Of a DNA stretch of 64,000 nucleotides, positions 28,054-36,399 are shown in pieces. Position 1 is the first letter of the stretch; each line of letters starts with the position of its first letter. The translations under genes and the position numbers were made by a program. The notes under the pieces are model-generated. The model worked only from the letters and a program-made list of their open reading frames with translations, was not told where the DNA came from and ran no database searches. The DNA is taken from the NCBI RefSeq assembly GCF_947494755.1, contig NZ_CANLVZ010000001.1:186001-250000 (forward strand). The letters are read 5' to 3'. Origin of the DNA: an uncultured Tateyamaria sp. (GTDB lineage Bacteria; Pseudomonadota; Alphaproteobacteria; Rhodobacterales; Rhodobacteraceae).

Positions 28054-28124
28054 GGCCTGACGCTTGCGGTCGGGGCCGTCTCCCGCCCCGACCGCATCCA
28101 GCTATCCTCGAAAGGACCCTCAAA

Positions 28125-28736
28125 ATGAACATTCAAACGACTTCTCTGATCCGCCAGGCAGATGCCTCTGATGCAGAAAGTCTGGCGAGGCTGATCAACC
28201 TCGCGGGTGAAGGCATCCCGAATTGGCTGTGGGCCCGCGCCTGCGTCGAAGGACAAACGCCGCTGGACATCGGCATAGAGCGGGCCAAGCGCACGCAGGG
28301 CGGCTTCTCTTACACGAACGCATTGGTCGCAGATCGGTACGGCTATCCCATTGGCATGGTTCTGAGCTATGCGATTACCGCAGCGCCCGCTGAGAACCCC
28401 GACGAATTGCCTGCGCCAATTGCCCCATTTGTCGCGTTGGAAAAACTGTCAGTCGATACTTGGTTTGTGAATGCTCTGGCTGTGTTTGCCGAAGGCCAAA
28501 ATCACGGCATTGGTTCGCAACTGCTTGCGGCGGCAGAAGAGTTGGCGCAGGCAAACGGCTTCGTGGAAATGAGCATTCAAGTCTACAGCCAGAACAAGGG
28601 TGCAGTTCGGCTCTATGAGAGGCTTGGGTACCAGCTTGTGGCACGTGAACCGGTGCGTTTGCACCCGTGTCCGCCGTATTACACAGGCGATGTTCTGCTG
28701 CTCATCAAGAAGCTCAAGAACCAGCCGAAACCCTGA
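28125..28736 (+). CDS. GNAT family N-acetyltransferase
   Basis: 203 residues. Acetyl-CoA-binding motif A is clear: VNALAVFAEGQNHGIGSQLLAAAEELAQANG (the Q/R-x-x-G-x-G/A pattern), followed by EMSIQVYSQNKGAVRLYERLGYQ, the classic motif B. Substrate unknown. The start has AAAGGA upstream. Third gene of the TetR-flanked run, 71 bases after the barrel protein. Confidence 0.88.
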   Translation: MNIQTTSLIRQADASDAESLARLINLAGEGIPNWLWARACVEGQTPLDIGIERAKRTQGGFSYTNALVADRYGYPIGMVLSYAITAAPAENPDELPAPIAPFVALEKLSVDTWFVNALAVFAEGQNHGIGSQLLAAAEELAQANGFVEMSIQVYSQNKGAVRLYERLGYQLVAREPVRLHPCPPYYTGDVLLLIKKLKNQPKP

Positions 28737-28784
28737 GCATCGCGCTCAACAAACAGCATTAGTTCCCAAATTTGGAGATTTCCC

Positions 28785-30302
28785 TTGGCCAGGAGAATGT
28801 CACCCCTATCGATATTGGCTACGTTGTCCATTACTGGCTTGGCCGCGGCCTTTGCAGCCCAAGCTGGTGAGGAAGCCCAGCTGTCTGTCCCACTTCCGCG
28901 GCCACTTGAGGACACGGATTTCCTCTATGACGGAGCACCTGCACCGTCGCTTGTAGAACTTGGACGGAACCTGTTTTTTGATCCTGTTCTATCTGGGAAC
29001 GGAAACATTTCCTGCGGCACGTGTCATGATCCCGCCTTGGGGTCAGGTGATGGGTTGGCGCTGGGTATCGGTGAAGGCGGGGTGGGCTCAGGTTCGGATC
29101 GCGCAACCGCCGATCCTGTGACTGGCAGGGTGCCACGAAACGCGCAGCCGCTCTGGAACATCGGTGCGCGCAGCTATGTCTCGATGTTTCACGACGGTCG
29201 AGTCGAGGAATTGGATGGCTCTCACACGACGCTCGCGATCCGCAATCCAGCCGGGCGAGATTTGCCCAAAAATCTATCTGGTGTGCTGACGGCACAGGCG
29301 TTTTTTCCAGTCACTTCTCCAATTGAGATGGCAGGCCAATATGGGGAAAACCCGATTGCGGAGGCTGCACATCACGAAGATCGACCTGCGATCTGGAATA
29401 TGTTGGCGCAGCGCGTTGCGACGCACATCAATTATTTTGAGATGATGCAGTTTGCTTTTCCGGAGATCACATCTCCCGACCAAGTCACCTATAGCCACAT
29501 CGCGGAAGCGCTCGCTGCCTTCCAAACCGTCGCCTTTCGTTCGGACCAAAGCCAATTCGACGCTGTTCTGCGCACTGGTGAATTGTCGATCCTGTCGCCT
29601 GCCGCTCAAAACGGAGCCGACCTCTTCTATGGCAAAGCCAAATGTGCGGACTGCCATAGCGGACCGCTCCTCACGGATCATCAATTTCATGCTATTGCGG
29701 TGCCTCAGATTGGACCAGGCAAGGGCCATGGAGGCGACATGACCTACCTGCGAACGACCGGCCTGCCGGGTCGAACTGAGGACGAGGGTCGTTACCGCGT
29801 TACAAGCGATCCTGCGGACCTGTTTGCATTCCGCACGCCTTCCCTGCGTAACGTTGAACTGACTGGTCCTTGGGGGCATAGCGGTGCGTTTGATAAACTA
29901 GATGACATGGTCCGACATCATCTTGATCCAAAAACAAGCCTCACCGCATTCGATCCGGCAGAGGTGCTGTTGCCGCCTCTTGCAAGTCTTCAACGCCTGA
30001 AATCCCGGGGGTCTGGTTTAAGCTTTGCGCCGCTAGAGCCTGGTCGGCGTGCCGCCTTCGACCGACGGGACAGCTGGGTCATGCGCTCAAGCGATTTGCG
30101 CCAGCGTATCGCTTCAGCAAACGTCCTGACACCCATTGCGCTTACCGAGGATGAGATCCGGGATCTTATTTCGTTTCTAGAAACTCTGACCGACCCATCT
30201 GCTCTCGACCGCAGTGAGATGATCCCCATCCATCTGCCCTCCGGACTGCCGCCGCAACCTACTGCAGCGGTGTCAAAACAACACGTCTCTGAGACAGAGT
30301 GA
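28785..30302 (+). CDS. Dihaem cytochrome c peroxidase / MauG family protein
   Basis: 505 residues if it begins at TTG 28785, which has GGAG 8 bases upstream; ATG 28797 (four codons in) is the alternative, but AGGAGA lies too close to it. Signal peptide to about residue 27. Two c-haem sites: CGTCH at 77-81 and CADCH at 287-291. Periplasmic. CcpA enzymes reduce peroxide and MauG relatives oxidise proteins. The length exceeds the usual 330-380, with extra C-terminal sequence containing FRTPSLRNVELTGPWGHSGAF. Fourth gene of the run. Confidence 0.88.
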   Translation: MARRMSPLSILATLSITGLAAAFAAQAGEEAQLSVPLPRPLEDTDFLYDGAPAPSLVELGRNLFFDPVLSGNGNISCGTCHDPALGSGDGLALGIGEGGVGSGSDRATADPVTGRVPRNAQPLWNIGARSYVSMFHDGRVEELDGSHTTLAIRNPAGRDLPKNLSGVLTAQAFFPVTSPIEMAGQYGENPIAEAAHHEDRPAIWNMLAQRVATHINYFEMMQFAFPEITSPDQVTYSHIAEALAAFQTVAFRSDQSQFDAVLRTGELSILSPAAQNGADLFYGKAKCADCHSGPLLTDHQFHAIAVPQIGPGKGHGGDMTYLRTTGLPGRTEDEGRYRVTSDPADLFAFRTPSLRNVELTGPWGHSGAFDKLDDMVRHHLDPKTSLTAFDPAEVLLPPLASLQRLKSRGSGLSFAPLEPGRRAAFDRRDSWVMRSSDLRQRIASANVLTPIALTEDEIRDLISFLETLTDPSALDRSEMIPIHLPSGLPPQPTAAVSKQHVSETE

Positions 30303-30461
30303 AGAGGGGTATATAACGGACATTGGGATAGTTCTTGAAAGGAAACCGGCATTGTTTGCCGTAGCGCCCCCGACGCTCTATCGCACCTGACCTGAACCCT
30401 CATTCCAGCGGAGCGCTGTCCGCTTTTGACCGTAACGAAAACTCAGAAAAAGACGAAGACA

Positions 30462-30845
30462 ATGATTACACCTGTGAACCCGGAGCACATTGCGCCGCCT
30501 GCCAGCCACTATACACATGGTTTCCTTATTGATGCGGGCGCTAACTGGATGACCCTTTCCGGCCAGTTGGGCGAAAGGGCGGACGGAACCTGCCCCGAAA
30601 GCATCGGAGAACAGGCCCAGATTGCGTGGGCAAACGTGTTGGCCGTTCTCGAGCAGAAGGCCTTTGGCGTTGCGAATGTCGTCAAAGTCACAAGCTATAT
30701 CGTCGGGGAAGAGAATATTCCGGACTACGTTCAGGTGCATCGTGAGGTCGTTGGCGACTACCTTCCTCCCTGGACTTTGGTCGTCGTCGGGGCGTTAGGG
30801 CATCCGAATTACAAGATCGAGATTGACGTTACCGCAGCCGGGTAG
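30462..30845 (+). CDS. RidA family protein
   Basis: 127 residues from the ATG at 30462; a TTG at 30426 would add 12 Lys/Thr-rich residues. Shows the YjgF/RidA core: GFLIDAGANWMTLSGQLGE, NVLAVLEQKAFGVANVVKVTSYIV and PPWTLVVVGALGHPNYKIEIDVTA. RidA enzymes hydrolyse reactive enamines/imines. The usual catalytic Arg (...R in the CxxR segment) is not seen; PPWTLVVV stands where PARTxVxV is normal, so this member may have another role. Last of the plus-strand run, 159 bases after the peroxidase. Confidence 0.82.
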   Translation: MITPVNPEHIAPPASHYTHGFLIDAGANWMTLSGQLGERADGTCPESIGEQAQIAWANVLAVLEQKAFGVANVVKVTSYIVGEENIPDYVQVHREVVGDYLPPWTLVVVGALGHPNYKIEIDVTAAG

Positions 30846-31274
30846 GCGGAAATCATCCGCTATTAATATTGAACAGTGCGTTATCAATAAGTGCTTTTTG
30901 ACAATGTGGATCCAGACGGTCGTCGCATAAGCGGCCTGCCAGCGAAGAAGCGGATTGAAATCGAGCTTCCAAAACCACTTTGAATGGCTGCTCTGGTGAA
31001 AGCCACTGCAGCGCAACAAAAAACTTGCCGCGACTGCGAATAGATGCTGCGCCAGCGAAGGCTGGAAAACGAATGGCGGCAAAGTCCGCCTCTTACCAAT
31101 TCAGCCCGCGCAAAATACATGTCAGTTATTGAAGATTAGCGCAGGCAGCAACGCGTCCAGTCTGGGCTGGCAGCAGTCGTTTGGTTTGCGCCGAGCAAAC
31201 CATAGTCGAGTGCGCCCCACAGCCTTTCCAACACTGCGGATTCAACACGCTGCGTTAGGCTAAGGCATCCCCCC
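30846..31274. other. 429-base region without a recognisable gene
   Basis: Right edge of the accessory segment. Short frames on both strands have no family-like content. It contains GATGCTGCGCC (31043) and CGAATGGCGGC (31070), matching words near 23876 and 23891, suggesting degraded, related sequence at both edges. Confidence 0.4.
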
Positions 31275-31751
31275 TCACTCCTCCGCCAGCGTCATCCGCA
31301 GCCTTGCCCGTGCCCGCGCAAGTCGCGACATCACCGTTCCAAGGGGCAATCCCGTGGCGCGGGAAAGGGCGCGAGGGGAGGTTTCTCCGGCAATCACAAG
31401 GTCCAGCAATTGTCGCTGGGGCGTGGGCAGCATCGTGATTGCCGCCAGCGTGTCCGCGCAATCCAGCCGGATCAGCGCGTCGGGTTCGGTCATGGCGTGA
31501 TCCTCTTCGAGCTCGTCCGTGGCCACGCGCCGCCAGTCGCGCCGCGCGCGGTTCGTGAGCGTGCGCATCGCATAGGCGTTCAGATCGTCGATGTTTTTCC
31601 CATCTGCGATCCGCTGGCACAGGCTGAGCAAGGTGTCCTGCACGATATCCTCGGCTTCGGTGCGCGAGCGGGCCAGGCGTCTGGCCCGGCGGGTCAGCAT
31701 CGGGATCAGCGGCACGAGGCGGGGCGGGGTGTTCTGCATGGTGTGTGTCAT
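31275..31751 (-). CDS. ECF-type RNA polymerase sigma factor
   Basis: 158 residues from the ATG at 31751. Sigma-2 region LVPLIPMLTRRARRLARSRTEAEDIVQDTLLSLCQ (12-46) and sigma-4 region TLAAITMLPTPQRQLLDLVIAGETSPRALSRATGLPLGTVMSRLARARARLRMTL (101-155), the latter with the HTH of ECF factors. It directs RNA polymerase to a specialised regulon. No anti-sigma gene is adjacent. Divergent from the EF-hand gene, 234 bases between starts. The open frame continues another 100 codons upstream without support. Confidence 0.9.
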   Translation of the reverse strand: MTHTMQNTPPRLVPLIPMLTRRARRLARSRTEAEDIVQDTLLSLCQRIADGKNIDDLNAYAMRTLTNRARRDWRRVATDELEEDHAMTEPDALIRLDCADTLAAITMLPTPQRQLLDLVIAGETSPRALSRATGLPLGTVMSRLARARARLRMTLAEE

Positions 31752-31985
31752 GAATATAAGGTGCGCCTTTGCAGGCGGTCTGCCTAGCCCGGGGGTTTTT
31801 GCCGATCGCCAGAGGCCCCCCTTTTTGGGCAAAGCCCCGCCCATGTCTGAGGCACCAATCGGCGTGGCCTCGCGGGTTTTCAGATACGTGCCCTTGGGGT
31901 GGATGCGAGAGGCCCGCTGCGGCTCATACACTGTGAGGGCGCCACTCACGGACCCTCGCAATGCAAAACTCAAAGGGAGTTTCCA

Positions 31986-32234
31986 ATGACCAAAATTGCT
32001 TCGCTGACGTTCATGGCCGCGCTGGCCATTCCTGCCCTCGCAATGGGACAAAGTGCGTCCGGGCTGGATGTGAACGGCGATGGCGTTCTGACCATTGACG
32101 AGGTTCAGGCCAGCTTTCCTGAGGTCACGTCTGACGCGTTCACCGCGATGGATCTGAATGCCGATGGTGCGCTGGACGCAGATGAGATCACAGCCGCACA
32201 GGAGGCGGGCCTGATGCCTGCCACTGACGGCTAG
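31986..32234 (+). CDS. Small secreted EF-hand protein
   Basis: 82 residues from the ATG at 31986, with AAAGGGAG 7 bases upstream. Signal peptide 1-22 (ending AMG). Two calcium loops: DVNGDGVLTIDE and DLNADGALDADE, each with Asp/Asn at loop positions 1, 3 and 5 and Glu at 12. Probably a periplasmic calcium-binding protein. Divergent from the ECF sigma gene. A frame open from 31899 is not supported. A terminator follows. Confidence 0.87.
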   Translation: MTKIASLTFMAALAIPALAMGQSASGLDVNGDGVLTIDEVQASFPEVTSDAFTAMDLNADGALDADEITAAQEAGLMPATDG

Positions 32235-32283
32235 AGGGACTTGCTGACCCGTCTGGACCTGTCTGGACGGATCAGTAGGCTGT

Positions 32284-32323
32284 GAGGTCCGGTCTCCCCC
32301 CAGGGGCCGGGCCTCATTTTTTT
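32284..32323 (+). terminator. Factor-independent terminator of the EF-hand gene
   Basis: GAGG-T-CCGG ... CCGG-G-CCTC stem with a C-rich loop, followed by ATTTTTTT. It lies 50 bases past the EF-hand stop. Confidence 0.8.
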
Positions 32324-32390
32324 GGATGTGCCGGGTCAGTGTGAGCCACGCGTTAGGGAGTCTTCCCAGACTGAACGGGGCCGGGCGCGT

Positions 32391-32413
32391 GTAAGGCGGA
32401 CGTGTCGTCCGCC
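32391..32413 (+). repeat. GTAAGGCG hairpin element, copy B
   Basis: GTAA then GGCGGACG-TGT-CGTCCGCC. Its last arm base differs from copy A (GGCGGACC) on both sides, so pairing is kept. Lies between the EF-hand terminator and the stop of the outer-membrane gene. Confidence 0.75.
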
Positions 32414-32444
32414 CGCTTTTGTGGCTGGCTCGGGTTGGCTGCGT

Positions 32445-33047
32445 TCAGAAGCGGATCGAGCCCCACACCGTCGGCGTTGTGGCATCCGCGTCCAGGCCGG
32501 TGCCGCTGATATCATCGAAGTTGTGCTCAAGCAGTTCGGCCCCGACGGTATGTTGATCCGTGATCTGGTAGGACACGCCGATCCCGTAGAATTCACCGGA
32601 TTCCGAACCGAGCGATGTGTCCGCCTCTGCCACACCGGCCATGACGTACCCAAGCGCCTGTCCGACATCATACCCTGCTTTCACCTTCAGCCGCGCAACG
32701 TCGTCCACATCGACGCCGCCGCCCAGATCGATATCGGTCAAGTCATAGTCAAGCTCGCCACCCGGGACGAATGTGCCGAAGTCGTAGTTGTAACCGACAT
32801 GCACTCCATAAAGGAAATCGTCCCCGTCTGCGCCGCCGCTGGCATCCACATCGCCGTATCCGAGTTGCACACCGGCATATCCGCCGGTCCACTCATCGCC
32901 CAGGGTCGGAGCGGGTGCGACGGTCATTGGCACTGTGGCTGCGGCAGCCGGGGCCGGGGTGTTGACGCTGACAGCTTGGGCCGCGCTTGCGGCAAATGTC
33001 AGTGCAGTGGCTGCGCTGGTGGCGATCAGCTTTGCGCGTGTCCTCAT
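32445..33047 (-). CDS. Outer-membrane beta-barrel protein (Omp25/opacity-like)
   Basis: 200 residues. Signal peptide 1-25 (ending AQA), an Ala/Pro-rich spacer (30-48), then amphipathic strands: WTGGYAGVQLGYGDV, DDFLYGVHVGYNYDFGTFVPGGELDYDL, ARLKVKAGYDVGQALGYVMAGVAE, FYGIGVSYQITDQHTVGAELLEHNFD. It ends in Phe (SIRF) as outer-membrane proteins do for BAM recognition. Acidic external loops. Structural or adhesion role; no specific function can be assigned. Confidence 0.87.
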   Translation of the reverse strand: MRTRAKLIATSAATALTFAASAAQAVSVNTPAPAAAATVPMTVAPAPTLGDEWTGGYAGVQLGYGDVDASGGADGDDFLYGVHVGYNYDFGTFVPGGELDYDLTDIDLGGGVDVDDVARLKVKAGYDVGQALGYVMAGVAEADTSLGSESGEFYGIGVSYQITDQHTVGAELLEHNFDDISGTGLDADATTPTVWGSIRF

Positions 33048-33469
33048 ACTGCTCCTTCGTTTTTTGGGCTGCTTTGTCTTTGTTTTTGACTGCTGATGCT
33101 CTCCAACTGGGAAGGAATACGTTCAGCTCGACCATTGCTCTGCCGCTGCCTTCTGCGTGGGCAGTCCTTTGCACATTCTTGCTGTGCGCGTGCGCAAAAA
33201 GCTGCTTGTCGGGCGTCGCAAACAGGACAGATTGGCGCAAACTGGCGCATTACCCTGACGCCGGAGACCCGGATACAGTCGCCGACCGCGTGGTGGTCCA
33301 CTGATCTGGTGATGAGCAGGGAGGCTTGTCATGCAAGGATGCCGCAGCAAGATCGCGCTGGTGGCCCGCACCATCGGGGCCGAGCGTGGCCGTGCGGCCC
33401 GTGGACGCCCCTGTTCTGTCTGACCCGTTGCCTTTCAATTGACGCCCAGACAGATGGACACCCCCGAAC
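33048..33469. other. 422-base divergent non-coding region
   Basis: Between the outer-membrane protein start and the MttB-family start. No supported frame or RNA. Short frames on both strands are Arg-rich and shadow-like. Presumably holds both promoters. Confidence 0.45.
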
Positions 33470-35011
33470 ATGAACGAACAGACCCCTTTGCGCACAGGTG
33501 GCCGTGCGGCCCGTCGCGCCGCCCGTGCTGCCCCATTGGCAGACCACCTGCGCCCCATTCGCGCCGGTATGGAAGGGGGGCGCTATAACCCCCTGAGCGA
33601 GGCCGAGGTGCAGCGCATCCATGTCGCAGCACTTGATGCGCTTGAAACCATCGGCCTTGCAGATGCCCCACCAAGCGGGGTGGCCTACCTGACCGCCGCC
33701 GGGGCCCTGCAGGGCGAGGATGGCCGTATCCGGTTCCCCCGCGCGCTGGTCGAGGATACGTTGGCCCGCGCCAACCGATCGCTGACCCTGCACGGGCGCG
33801 ACCCGGCCCATGACCTCGAACTCTCAGGGGCCCGTGTACACTACGGCACCGCTGGTGCAGCTGTGAACTTGGTCGAAATCGACGGAGAGACATACCGCGA
33901 ATGCGGTGTGCAGGATCTGCATGACGCCGCGCGCATCGCCGACACCCTCGACAACATTCATTTTTTGCAACGCCCTATGGTTTGTCGCGACATCCCCGAT
34001 ACGATGGAGATGGAGTACAACTCGATCTACGCCTGCGTGTCGGGCACCACCAAGCACGTCGGCGCGAGCTTTTCCGAGCCCGAATGCGTCGCCCCCGCGA
34101 TCGAGATGCTGCACATGATCGCGGGCGGTGAGGACAAGTGGCGCGAGCGCCCCTTCGTGTCCAACTCCAACTGCTTTGTCGTGCCCCCGATGAAATTCGC
34201 CCCCGAAAGCTGCCTCGTGATGGAGGAATCTATCAAACACGGCATGCCGGTGTTGTTGCTGTCCGCAGGGATGGCCGGGGCAACGGCGCCCTCGACCATC
34301 GCAGGGGCCATCGTGCAGGCCACGGCGGAATGCCTGGCGGGCCTTGTCTATGTGAACGCCGTCAAACCCGGCGCGCCTGCGATCTTTGGCACATGGCCCT
34401 TCGGCCTCGATCTGCGCACGGGGGCCATGTCCATCGGGTCGGGCGAGCAAGCCTTGCTGACGGCGGGCTGTGGTCAGATGCACCGGTTCTACGATCTGCC
34501 GGGCGGGTCTGCGGGGGGCGCGTCGGATTCCAAACTGCCCAACATGCAGGCCGGGTGGGAGCAGATGTGTTCCAATCTCACCGCGGGTCTGTCGGGTGTG
34601 AACATGGTTTATGAGGCGGCGGGCATGCATGCCTCACTGCTTGGGTTCTGCCATGAATCGCTGATTCTCGCGGATGATGTGATCGGGCAGGCGCTGCGCT
34701 GCGTGCGCGGCATCGAGGTCACGGATGAAACCCTCGCCCTCGATCAGATCGCGGATGTGTGCATGAACGGCCCTGGGCACTACCTCGGGACTGAACAGAC
34801 GCTGAGTCGGATGCAGTCGGACATGGTTTACCCGACCTTCGGCGATCGCACCTCGCCCAAAGAATGGGTGGAGTTGGGCAAGCCCGATCTGCTGGCCCGT
34901 GCCACCGCGCGCAAGGAAGAGATCCTGGCGTCACGGCCCGCAGCGGCCCTTGATCCGGGCCTTGATGCTGCGATCCGGGCGCAGTTCAACATCCATTTGC
35001 CAGCGCGCTAG
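33470..35011 (+). CDS. MttB family (trimethylamine methyltransferase-like) corrinoid methyltransferase
   Basis: 513 residues. TIM-barrel family PF06253: N-terminal LSEAEVQRIHVAALDALETIGL, mid-region FVSNSNCFVVPPMKFAPESC, and C-terminal EWVELGKPDLLARATARKEEIL. No in-frame TAG (pyrrolysine codon), so it belongs to the non-pyrrolysine branch, some members of which demethylate glycine betaine, proline betaine or carnitine onto a corrinoid protein. No corrinoid protein or MtbA-type partner lies beside it. Residues 1-25 are Arg/Ala-rich. Roseobacters carry many such genes; the substrate is unknown. Confidence 0.86.
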   Translation: MNEQTPLRTGGRAARRAARAAPLADHLRPIRAGMEGGRYNPLSEAEVQRIHVAALDALETIGLADAPPSGVAYLTAAGALQGEDGRIRFPRALVEDTLARANRSLTLHGRDPAHDLELSGARVHYGTAGAAVNLVEIDGETYRECGVQDLHDAARIADTLDNIHFLQRPMVCRDIPDTMEMEYNSIYACVSGTTKHVGASFSEPECVAPAIEMLHMIAGGEDKWRERPFVSNSNCFVVPPMKFAPESCLVMEESIKHGMPVLLLSAGMAGATAPSTIAGAIVQATAECLAGLVYVNAVKPGAPAIFGTWPFGLDLRTGAMSIGSGEQALLTAGCGQMHRFYDLPGGSAGGASDSKLPNMQAGWEQMCSNLTAGLSGVNMVYEAAGMHASLLGFCHESLILADDVIGQALRCVRGIEVTDETLALDQIADVCMNGPGHYLGTEQTLSRMQSDMVYPTFGDRTSPKEWVELGKPDLLARATARKEEILASRPAAALDPGLDAAIRAQFNIHLPAR

Positions 35012-35023
35012 AGGTCGGGGCAG

Positions 35024-35046
35024 GGCGGAGGACACCTCCGCCTTAC
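35024..35046 (-). repeat. GTAAGGCG hairpin element, copy C (reverse)
   Basis: On the minus strand GTAA then GGCGGAGG-TGT-CCTCCGCC. It sits in the 41 bases between the convergent MttB-type and aminotransferase stops. Confidence 0.75.
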
Positions 35047-35052
35047 GGTACC

Positions 35053-36243
35053 TCAAGTCAGCGTTTCGGCAAAATCGCAGAGCGTTTTCAAAGCCGTCTC
35101 AAAGGCCGCGTCCTCAATCGTCATGGCAACGCGGATATGCCCGGCGGCGGCCTCTCCGAAACTCTCGCCCGGCATGACGGCGATGTGGTGCGTGTCGAGC
35201 AGGGCGTTGGCGAAGTCGTTCCCGCTCATCCCCGTCGCGCGGATGTCGAGCATTAGGTACATCGCCCCTTGCGCCGGGATCAGCCCCACGGCATTTTGCT
35301 GCGCCAGCACGTCGCGCGCCAAGGCGCGACGGCGTTCGAAGGGCGCCGCGATCTCGGCCTCGAACGCGGTGCCCTGGTTCAGCGCAAAGACGCTTGCATC
35401 CTGAATGAACCCCGGCACTCCGTAGGTCGTATGCGTGGCAAAGGTGATCAGGTGGTCGATGATCTCAGCCGGTCCGATCAGCCAGCCACAGCGCGAGCCG
35501 GTCATGGCGTGGCTTTTGGACATGGACCCGACGACCAGCGTGCGCCCGGCCATGTCGGGCAGGGCGCGCGGGCTGAGATGCGTACCCTCCCACACTTGGG
35601 TGTCATAGACCTCGTCCGAGATTAGCCACAACCCGTGGCTTTGGCAGACTTCGGCGATCCCCTCCATCGTGGCTTGGGAGTATACCGTGCCGGTGGGATT
35701 GTTGGGCGAGTTGATCAGCAGGCTTTTGGCGTTTTGAGTGGCGCGCGCGGCGGCGTCGATGTCGCTGGCGCGCGGCTGAAACGCGTCCTCGGCCCGCGTC
35801 TTGATCGCGTGCGGGATGGCAGAGACGCCCCGCAGCGTGCCGGGGTAGGTGGCATAGTATGGGTCAAGGTAAAGTGCCGTGTCGCCGGGATCGCAGGTCG
35901 CGGCATGGGCGGCAAACAGCGCCGATTGCCCGCCCGGAGTAATCAGCACGTTGTCGCGGGTGGTGGGCACGCCTGTGCGCTCTTGCGTGCGCTTGGCGAC
36001 GGTGTCGCGCAAGGCGTCGATGCCCGGCACCATGGCGTATCCTGTGTGCCCGCCCATGGCCGCGCGGTGCATGTCCTGCAGGATGGGTGCTGCGGTGCGG
36101 ATGTCGTGTTCGCCGATGGTCAGCTCGGTCACAGGCGTGCCTGCAGCGATCAACTTGCGCGCCTTGATAAACACGTCCCACCCGTCAGAGCCGCCCCCTG
36201 TCAGGGTGGTGATCCGCTTGGACATGGGGGTGTGGATGGTCAT
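35053..36243 (-). CDS. PLP-dependent class I/II aminotransferase
   Basis: 396 residues. Fold type I: NSPNNPTG (178-185), Asp210 and Schiff-base Lys243 in VGSMSKSHAMTGSRCGW. It begins MTIHTPMSKRITTL; Met7 is a possible alternative start. The SMSKS-type active-site segment resembles aspartate/arginine-pyruvate aminotransferases, but the substrate is unknown. It is convergent with the MttB-family gene. Confidence 0.87.
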   Translation of the reverse strand: MTIHTPMSKRITTLTGGGSDGWDVFIKARKLIAAGTPVTELTIGEHDIRTAAPILQDMHRAAMGGHTGYAMVPGIDALRDTVAKRTQERTGVPTTRDNVLITPGGQSALFAAHAATCDPGDTALYLDPYYATYPGTLRGVSAIPHAIKTRAEDAFQPRASDIDAAARATQNAKSLLINSPNNPTGTVYSQATMEGIAEVCQSHGLWLISDEVYDTQVWEGTHLSPRALPDMAGRTLVVGSMSKSHAMTGSRCGWLIGPAEIIDHLITFATHTTYGVPGFIQDASVFALNQGTAFEAEIAAPFERRRALARDVLAQQNAVGLIPAQGAMYLMLDIRATGMSGNDFANALLDTHHIAVMPGESFGEAAAGHIRVAMTIEDAAFETALKTLCDFAETLT

Positions 36244-36344
36244 GTGCGCCTCGCGGGATTGGGGTTTGGCCCAAGGGGTCAGAGGGGTGGCGGTTTGTCA
36301 ATATGTGGGTGATGTGCGGAGTGCCAGGTCAGGCTTGGTGGCGC

Positions 36345-36389
36345 TGCCCCCGGCTGCGCCTCCCCCGCGGTATTTTGGGTCAAAAGAAG
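36345..36389. repeat. GC hairpin plus GTATTTTGGG element, copy 2
   Basis: GGCGC ... GCGCC hairpin upstream, then CCCCCGCGG-TATTTTGGGT-CAAAAGAAG. The core differs from copy 1 (4753-4779) at one base. It begins about ten bases past the stop of the YjbR-type gene when read on the minus strand. Confidence 0.7.
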
Positions 36390-36399
36390 ATTTGAGGCG

